A stretch of 64,000 bases of DNA. It comes from Paralcaligenes sp. KSB-10 (GTDB lineage Bacteria; Pseudomonadota; Gammaproteobacteria; Burkholderiales; Burkholderiaceae_B). The notes beneath the pieces are model-generated. The model saw nothing but the letters and a program-made list of their open reading frames with translations, made no database searches and was not told the origin of the DNA. This document shows, one piece after another, positions 58,528 to 64,000 of this stretch. The stretch lies in the NCBI RefSeq assembly GCF_021266465.1, contig NZ_CP089848.1:2170001-2234000 (forward strand), read 5' to 3'. The position numbers and the translations under genes are program-made. Every line of letters begins with the position of its first letter. The first letter of the stretch is position 1.

Positions 58528-58642
58528 ATCCGTATTTTATGTAATCTGGCGAAAACAGGCTTTTTTTACCTACTTCCTAAACTCGGGACACCCATATAAT
58601 CGATTTATCACCACTCTAATCCATTACTCAAGGTCTGTGCCC

Positions 58643-59542
58643 ATGCACTTCAAAACCGTTGCGATTATCGGCCGCCATCAGGACAGTGGACTCGATACAC
58701 CTTTGCGTCAACTAGCCGACACTTTACAGGCTGCGGGATGCAATGTGCTAATCGAGGCCGATACTGCCCGTAATACGGGGATCACCGAACACTCAATCGG
58801 CAGTTACGAAGAAATCGGCCAACGCGCCGATCTGGCGGTCATCATGGGGGGAGACGGCACCATGCTGGGCGCCGGGCGCCATCTCGCGCATACCCGCGTA
58901 CCCCTCATCGGCATCAACCACGGACGCCTGGGGTTTATTACCGACATTCCGCTGCGCAGCGCCCAGGATGCGCTCACCAGCGTCATCAATGGCAACTTCG
59001 AGGCCGAAGACCGCGTCCTGCTCGAAGGGCGCGTCATGCGTGGCGAAAAAACCATGTTTTCCGGGGTCGCGCTAAACGATGTCGTCATCAACCGCGCCGG
59101 CCGGGGCGGCATGATCGAACTGCGCATCGAACTCGATGGCGCATTCATGTACAGCCAGCGCGCCGACGGCCTGATCATCGCCACGCCCACAGGTTCGACC
59201 GCTTATTCGCTCTCGGCCAACGGCCCCATCCTGCATCCCAAGCTCAATGCCATCCTGCTGGTTCCCGTAGCCCCTCAAACCCTGTCGAACCGCCCTATTG
59301 TCATCCCCGATACCGGTACCCTGAGCATGACGATCACCGCGCTCGGGCGAGTCGAATCGGGCGCCAGCGTCCACTTCGACATGCAGACCTGGTCCGACTG
59401 CCAGCCCGGCGACCGCATCGACGTGCGCCGCGCACAGCATACGGTGCGTTTCATACATCCCACCGGCTACAGTTTTTTTTCCACCTTGCGCCGCAAGCTG
59501 CACTGGAACCGCATGCCGCAACCCTCCGACGAGGTCGAATAA
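58643..59542 (+). CDS. nadK: NAD kinase
   Basis: Phosphorylates NAD to NADP. 299 residues from the ATG at 58643. The catalytic GGDGTMLGAGRHLAHTRVPL (GGDG with Asp as base) and INHGRLGFITDIP, TPTGSTAYSLSANGPI motifs are intact. recN follows after four bases, the common nadK-recN pair. Confidence 0.97.
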   Translation: MHFKTVAIIGRHQDSGLDTPLRQLADTLQAAGCNVLIEADTARNTGITEHSIGSYEEIGQRADLAVIMGGDGTMLGAGRHLAHTRVPLIGINHGRLGFITDIPLRSAQDALTSVINGNFEAEDRVLLEGRVMRGEKTMFSGVALNDVVINRAGRGGMIELRIELDGAFMYSQRADGLIIATPTGSTAYSLSANGPILHPKLNAILLVPVAPQTLSNRPIVIPDTGTLSMTITALGRVESGASVHFDMQTWSDCQPGDRIDVRRAQHTVRFIHPTGYSFFSTLRRKLHWNRMPQPSDEVE

Positions 59543-59546
59543 ACCC

Positions 59547-61190
59547 ATGCTACGCACCCTGCACATTCGAGACTTTGTCATCGTCGACCAGGCCGACATA
59601 CAGTTCGAGCCGGGCTTTACCGTATTTTCCGGTGAAACCGGAGCCGGCAAATCGATCCTGATCGATGCCCTGTCGCTGACGCTGGGCGCGCGCGGCGACG
59701 CCAGCGTCGTGCGCGACAATGCCGCCCGCACCGATATCAGCGCCGTCTTCGATGTCCCCGATACCCTGCACCCATGGCTGCAAGAGCGCGAGCTCGATAC
59801 CGACGACGCCCTCGTGCTGCGCCGCGTCATCGACACCCAGGCGCGCAGCAAGGCTTTCATCAACGGCCTGCCCGTCACCCTGGGGCAGCTACGCGAACTG
59901 GGCGAACTGCTGGTCGACATACACGGCCAGCACGCCCACCAAAGCCTGCTCAAAACCGCCAGCCAACGCGATTTGCTCGATGCCCAGGGCGGCCACCAGC
60001 CCTTGGTCAAACAGGTGCAGCAAGCCTGGCAGCAATGGCAGCAGACTCAAAAGATACTCAGCGCCGCCCAAAAAAACGCGGCCACCCTGAAGGAAGAACG
60101 CGAACGTCTGGCCTGGCAGGCCGCCGAGCTCGATCGCCTCAACCTGCGCCCCGACGAGTGGAACGCCATCGGCAACGAGCACAGCCGGCTGGCCCACGCC
60201 CAATCGCTGCTGGATGGCGCCACCCAGGCCCTGGCCATACTCGATAACGACGAAGACTCCGCCCAGCAGCGCCTGAGTGCCGCCGCTCATCAAATCAAAC
60301 AGCTGCTGCGTCACGACAGCCATTTGCAAAGCGTCCACGACGCCATCGAGTCCGCCCACATCGCCACGGCCGAGGCCGTGTCCGATTTGAACAGCTACCT
60401 GGACAGGCTCGAACTCGACCCCCAGCGCCTGGCCCAGGCCGAACAGCGGCTGGCCGCCATTTTCGACACCGCGCGCAAATTCAAAGTCGAACCCGACGAA
60501 CTCCTGGCCCTGCAGGAAAACCTGCACCGGCAACTCGACGCCAGCGAAGCCGCCGCCGACATCGACGCCCTGGCCGAGCAGCTTGCCGCGGCCAAAGACG
60601 TGTATCAGGCCGCCGCAAAAAAACTCAGCCAGGCACGCCAGAAAACCGGCAAATCCCTGGCCAGGCATGTCACCCAGGCCATGCAGACACTGGCCATGCA
60701 AGGCGGCCGTTTCGACATAAGCCTGAATCCGTGCGAGCCTTCCGCTCACGGCAATGAAAGTATCGAATTCCTAGTTGCCGGGCACAGCGGCACCCAGGCA
60801 AGGCCTCTGGCCAAAGTGGCCTCGGGCGGCGAACTGGCCCGCTTGTCACTGGCCCTGTCGGTCATCGCCAGCCAGGCAGCGCGAGTTCCCACCCTGATCT
60901 TCGACGAGGTCGACACCGGCGTCGGCGGCGCCGTCGCCGAGGTCGTGGGCCGATTGCTGCGGGAACTGGGCCTGCGCCATCAGGTGCTGTGCGTCACGCA
61001 TCTACCGCAAGTGGCGGCGCGCGGAGCGCACCACTACGAAGTCAGGAAGACCACGGTAAACGGCACTACCCTGTCGACCATCGAGGTACTCAGCGACCAG
61101 GAAAGAGTGCACGAAGTGGCGCGCATGCTGGGTGGCCTGACCATTACCGAAACCACCCGCAAGCATGCGCAGGAGATGCTGGCCGAATAA
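59547..61190 (+). CDS. recN: DNA repair protein RecN
   Basis: SMC-like ATPase in double-strand-break repair, 547 residues. MLRTLHIRDFVIVDQADIQF then Walker A FSGETGAGKSILIDALSLTL (about 28-47); two coiled-coil arms (about 150-350); signature KVASGGELARLSLAL; Walker B TLIFDEVDTGVGGAVAEVVG. No obvious LexA box was seen in the short space before it, since it is coupled to nadK. Confidence 0.97.
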   Translation: MLRTLHIRDFVIVDQADIQFEPGFTVFSGETGAGKSILIDALSLTLGARGDASVVRDNAARTDISAVFDVPDTLHPWLQERELDTDDALVLRRVIDTQARSKAFINGLPVTLGQLRELGELLVDIHGQHAHQSLLKTASQRDLLDAQGGHQPLVKQVQQAWQQWQQTQKILSAAQKNAATLKEERERLAWQAAELDRLNLRPDEWNAIGNEHSRLAHAQSLLDGATQALAILDNDEDSAQQRLSAAAHQIKQLLRHDSHLQSVHDAIESAHIATAEAVSDLNSYLDRLELDPQRLAQAEQRLAAIFDTARKFKVEPDELLALQENLHRQLDASEAAADIDALAEQLAAAKDVYQAAAKKLSQARQKTGKSLARHVTQAMQTLAMQGGRFDISLNPCEPSAHGNESIEFLVAGHSGTQARPLAKVASGGELARLSLALSVIASQAARVPTLIFDEVDTGVGGAVAEVVGRLLRELGLRHQVLCVTHLPQVAARGAHHYEVRKTTVNGTTLSTIEVLSDQERVHEVARMLGGLTITETTRKHAQEMLAE

Positions 61191-61214
61191 GCCAGGGATG
61201 GCGCCCCGGGCCGG

Positions 61215-61652
61215 CTACTTGAGATGATGATGCAAATGCTTGGGAGCGCATTCGGCGCAGATGCCATAGAGCATCATCGTGTGGCTTTCAAGCGCAAAAC
61301 CTTTTTCCTTGGCAATTTTTTGCTGGCGTTTTTCGATTTCGGCATCGGAAAACTCGACCACCTTGCCGCAATTGGTGCAAATCAGGTGATCGTGATGATC
61401 GCCGTCATTGAGCTCGAAAACAGCTTTGCCGCCGTCGAACTGGCTGCGCATCAGGATACCGGCCTGTTCGAACTGAGTCAGCACGCGGTACACGGTTGCC
61501 AGGCCGATTTCGACATCTTCGGCGATCAGTGCGCGATAAATATCTTCGGCGCTTTGATGGCGGTGATCGGCTTTACGAAAAATATCGAGGATCTTCAGGC
61601 GCGGGAAAGTCGCCTTCAAGCCCATATTTTTTAGTTCACTTTGGTCGTTCAT
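61215..61652 (-). CDS. fur: Ferric uptake regulator Fur
   Basis: Iron-responsive repressor, 145 residues. Winged helix (about 1-85, [20 protein letters not shown]) and dimer/metal domain with [18 protein letters not shown] (CxxC) and a second CAEC near the C-terminus, then an unusually His-rich end (HLHHHLK). Divergent from bamE, the conserved fur-bamE (omlA) arrangement. No good Fur box could be identified by eye. Confidence 0.97.
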   Translation of the reverse strand: MNDQSELKNMGLKATFPRLKILDIFRKADHRHQSAEDIYRALIAEDVEIGLATVYRVLTQFEQAGILMRSQFDGGKAVFELNDGDHHDHLICTNCGKVVEFSDAEIEKRQQKIAKEKGFALESHTMMLYGICAECAPKHLHHHLK

Positions 61653-61798
61653 AGCTAAAATATCTCTGGCGAATGTTGAACTGATGTTCGATTGATCGCG
61701 GGTTGCGAAAACAACGAACTCATACTAACGCTATTATGCGTTTATTCTTAAACCTTTATGATAACGGTTTTATTCGAAATGAATAACAGGGGCGCTTC

Positions 61799-62329
61799 GT
61801 GCTGACGACTGCAAAACCATTTTTTTCCAAGCTTCGGACCGGCCTGGCCATAGGCGCGATTGCCATGGCGCTGTCGGCCTGCGGCACCACCAACTGGGGC
61901 TTCCCCTATCGGTCCGACGTCCAGCAAGGCAACTGGATCACCGCCGAACAGGTCGCGCAACTCCAGAAAGGCATGACACGCGACCAGGTGCGTTTCATTT
62001 TGGGCACTCCGACCCTGCAGGATATCTTCCGCAGCAACCGCTGGGATTACCCCTACCTCAACAAGCCCGGCTACGGCAAAGAACAAGAACGCAAATTCAC
62101 CGTCTGGTTCACGGGCGACACCCTGGACCACTGGGAAGGCGACAAGCAGCCCGACCGCCAGCCGTTCCAGAAAACCGATACGGGCGCCGCCAAGGCGACC
62201 CCCAGCACTGCCAGCGATACGGCCGGCGCAACCAGCACAGCCGACCACAAGTCCAATGTTGAAATCAACGCTACCAGTCCGGCAGCCGCCACGCCGCCCA
62301 ACCAGACAAGCGTTCAACCCTTGCGCTAG
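61799..62329 (+). CDS. bamE: Outer-membrane assembly lipoprotein BamE (OmlA/SmpA)
   Basis: Lipoprotein subunit of the BAM complex for outer-membrane protein insertion. 176 residues, starting at GTG (61799) with AGGGG seven bases upstream; no ATG fits better. Signal and lipobox LSAC (Cys about 28). The BamE fold is recognisable from [20 protein letters not shown] and [16 protein letters not shown] low-complexity Ala/Thr/Pro/Ser tail (about 125-176) extends beyond the usual BamE length and is probably disordered. Confidence 0.95.
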   Translation: MLTTAKPFFSKLRTGLAIGAIAMALSACGTTNWGFPYRSDVQQGNWITAEQVAQLQKGMTRDQVRFILGTPTLQDIFRSNRWDYPYLNKPGYGKEQERKFTVWFTGDTLDHWEGDKQPDRQPFQKTDTGAAKATPSTASDTAGATSTADHKSNVEINATSPAAATPPNQTSVQPLR

Positions 62330-62337
62330 AGGTCATG

Positions 62338-63129
62338 ATGCGTATAGCCATAGCAGGAGCCGACGGACGCATGGGGCGCATGCTCATTGAAGCCGTTCTC
62401 GACGCAGCCGACCTGAAGCTTGCCGTTGCGCTCGATCGCGCCGGATCGCCCTCCATAGGGCAGGATGCCGGCGCATTCCTGGGCCGCGATACAGGCGTAT
62501 CGATCACCGACGACCTCAACGCCCTGTCGCAGGCCGAGTGCCTGATCGACTTCACCCGCCCCGAGGGGACACTGGCCCATTTAAAGGCCTGCGTCCAGCA
62601 CGGCACCCGATGCGTCATCGGCACGACAGGTTTCGATACGCAAGGCAAACAGGCCATACATGCCGCGGCCCAGAAAATCGCGATCGTGTTTGCCCCCAAC
62701 ATGAGCGTGGGCGTCAATGCCACCCTGAAACTGCTCGACATGGCGGCGCGCCTCTTGAACAGCGGCTACGACGTCGAGGTCTTCGAAGCGCATCACCGCA
62801 ACAAGGTCGATGCGCCATCCGGCACGGCACTGGCCATGGGCGAGGCAGTTGCCTCGGCCTGGGGCAAGAACCTCGACGACATCGCCGACTGGGCGCGCCA
62901 CGGCCATACCGGCGCACGCGAAACCGGCCGCATAGGCTTTTCGGTCATGCGGGGCGGCGATCTCGTAGGCGACCACACCGTCTATTTTTGCGGCACGGGC
63001 GAACGCATTGAAATCACCCACCGATCCAGCAGCCGCACCACCTACGCACAGGGCAGCCTGCGCGCCGCGCGCTACCTGTCACGCAAGGAAAAGGGCTTGT
63101 TCGACATGCAGGACGTGCTCGCCATCTAG
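62338..63129 (+). CDS. dapB: 4-hydroxy-tetrahydrodipicolinate reductase
   Basis: NAD(P)H reduction step of the lysine/diaminopimelate pathway. 263 residues from the second ATG (62338), which has better spacing from AGAGG than the first at 62335. [17 protein letters not shown] (nucleotide loop), [59 protein letters not shown] (catalytic His pair and Lys) and [20 protein letters not shown] are family signatures. Follows bamE by eight bases. Confidence 0.97.
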   Translation: MRIAIAGADGRMGRMLIEAVLDAADLKLAVALDRAGSPSIGQDAGAFLGRDTGVSITDDLNALSQAECLIDFTRPEGTLAHLKACVQHGTRCVIGTTGFDTQGKQAIHAAAQKIAIVFAPNMSVGVNATLKLLDMAARLLNSGYDVEVFEAHHRNKVDAPSGTALAMGEAVASAWGKNLDDIADWARHGHTGARETGRIGFSVMRGGDLVGDHTVYFCGTGERIEITHRSSSRTTYAQGSLRAARYLSRKEKGLFDMQDVLAI

Positions 63130-63159
63130 ATAATTGCCCGAAATCAGGCTGGGCCGGGT

Positions 63160-64000
63160 TCAGGCCACGGCCACCGGCTCCTGCTCCAGCAGGACGCCGT
63201 AACGGGCCGCGACATCGCGGCGAATCGCCTCAGCCAGCATTGCAATATTCTCGGCGCTGGCGCCGCCGTAATTCACCAGCACCAGGGCCTGGCGGTCATG
63301 CACTCCCACTGCGCCCATGCGGCGGCCTTTCCAGCCCGTGTGCTCAATCAGCCAGCCGGCCGCCAGCTTGAAAAAACCGCCGTCCTGCGGATACGCCACC
63401 ACATCCGGATGTGCCGCCCTGATTGCCTCATGATGGCCGGCGGAGACAATCGGATTCTTGAAAAAACTGCCCGCATTGCCCAGCACGGAGGGATCGGGCA
63501 GCTTGCGGCGGCGAATCTCGCAGACCGCGTCAAAAACCTGCGCCGCCGTTACCGCGGCGCCCGCCTGCTCCAGCGCCGGATGCCGGCGCAGGTCAGGATA
63601 ACTCATCACCGCACGCCACGGTTTGGGCAAACAGAAGCGCACCGCGACAATCAGCCACCGCCCCGGCTCCGCATGCTTGAAAAAGCTGTCCCGATAGGCG
63701 AATCCGCACTCTGCCGGACTCATTTCCACCTGGCGCCGCTCATGTAGATCCCAGGCGAGCAGGCTATGGAAGCGTTGATCCAGCTCGACGCCATACGCGC
63801 CGATGTTCTGCACCGGCGCGGCGCCAACCGTTCCCGGAATCAATGCCAGGTTCTCCAGCCCGTTCCAGCCATTTGCAATACACAGCGCCACAAAATCGTG
63901 CCAGACCTCTCCCGCCTGAGCCTCGACAATCAAGGCATCGCCGGAATCGGCCAGGACCCGCACCCCGCGCGACTCCACCTTGATCACCAGACTGTCCAAG
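63160..64000 (-). CDS. murB: UDP-N-acetylenolpyruvoylglucosamine reductase (N-terminus cut by window edge)
   Basis: FAD enzyme completing UDP-MurNAc synthesis for peptidoglycan. The visible ~280 residues cover the FAD/substrate domains: [20 protein letters not shown] (GxxGGA-like loop), [12 protein letters not shown] (catalytic Tyr/Arg region), [14 protein letters not shown] (catalytic Ser) and [12 protein letters not shown]. This is the E. coli-like type I form by its C-terminal domain. The true start and GGGSN motif lie beyond 64000; an internal TTG at the edge is not the start. Convergent with dapB. Confidence 0.95.
   Translation of the reverse strand, partial: LDSLVIKVESRGVRVLADSGDALIVEAQAGEVWHDFVALCIANGWNGLENLALIPGTVGAAPVQNIGAYGVELDQRFHSLLAWDLHERRQVEMSPAECGFAYRDSFFKHAEPGRWLIVAVRFCLPKPWRAVMSYPDLRRHPALEQAGAAVTAAQVFDAVCEIRRRKLPDPSVLGNAGSFFKNPIVSAGHHEAIRAAHPDVVAYPQDGGFFKLAAGWLIEHTGWKGRRMGAVGVHDRQALVLVNYGGASAENIAMLAEAIRRDVAARYGVLLEQEPVAVA

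Noticed and set aside
53151-58642. CIRCE operators for HrcA near grpE, dnaK or hrcA
   Set aside because: No TTAGCACTC-N9-GAGTGCTAA-like dyad found; the promoters seen are sigma-32 type.
61653-61798. Fur box in the fur-bamE intergenic region
   Set aside because: GATAACGGTT-like sequence is present, but the 19 bp Fur dyad is not convincing by eye.

Overview
This 64 kb window is chromosomal sequence from a betaproteobacterium, most likely of the family Alcaligenaceae (Bordetella/Achromobacter/Pusillimonas relatives). That placement rests on recalled gene order (qor-tpiA-secG, rpsO-pnp, ilvBNC next to psd-pssA, ftsK-lolA-rarA-serS, hrcA-nadK-recN and hemH-grpE-trx-dnaK-dnaJ, fur-bamE-dapB) and on protein character; no database was searched. 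The window is gene-dense and mostly core metabolism and housekeeping. I see no CRISPR array, insertion sequence, prophage or rRNA operon.

Left part (1-18.4 kb): secG (cut by the window edge), tpiA and a quinone oxidoreductase; tRNA-Ser(UGA) next to a two-domain GNAT gene; a tandem PPC/DUF296 gene preceded by two odd palindromes; tRNA-Leu(UAA); pnp-rpsO; a BamE-like lipoprotein; psd-pssA; ilvB-ilvN-ilvC with a possible attenuator; a FUSC membrane protein; yaaA; a 3-hydroxybutyrate dehydrogenase; tRNA-Ser(CGA).

Accessory island (18.4-23.4 kb): directly downstream of tRNA-Ser(CGA) lies a compact two-partner secretion operon: a FhaC/ShlB-type transporter, a short (757 residue) FHA-type exoprotein with a 21-residue repeat array, a YDG domain and a heptapeptide C-terminal tail, then a translationally overlapping L,D-transpeptidase. 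This three-gene combination is the best candidate in the window for a poorly described system; a cell-wall-coupled adhesin is my inference.

Middle (23.4-46 kb): an ABC importer with a fused double permease and an ATPase with an extra C-terminal domain, in line with uppP; a small exported His/Arg/Gly-rich protein; serS, rarA, lolA, ftsK; divergent trxB and an Smr-domain gene; a complete branched-chain-type ABC importer (binding protein, livHMGF) ending in an acyl-CoA ligase; icd; DUF1841; two small cytochromes c.

Right part (45.7-64 kb): a MoxR ATPase, GNAT, VWA (CoxE-like) set; a large M16 peptidase; an 858 bp non-coding stretch with two nested inverted-repeat elements in opposite orientation; the heat-shock cluster with two clear sigma-32 promoters; hrcA; nadK-recN; fur; bamE-dapB; and murB (cut by the right edge).

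A dispersed GTAG-headed palindromic repeat (REP type, loop usually CTTGT) occurs about a dozen times between genes. In four genes its GTAG head supplies the stop codon.
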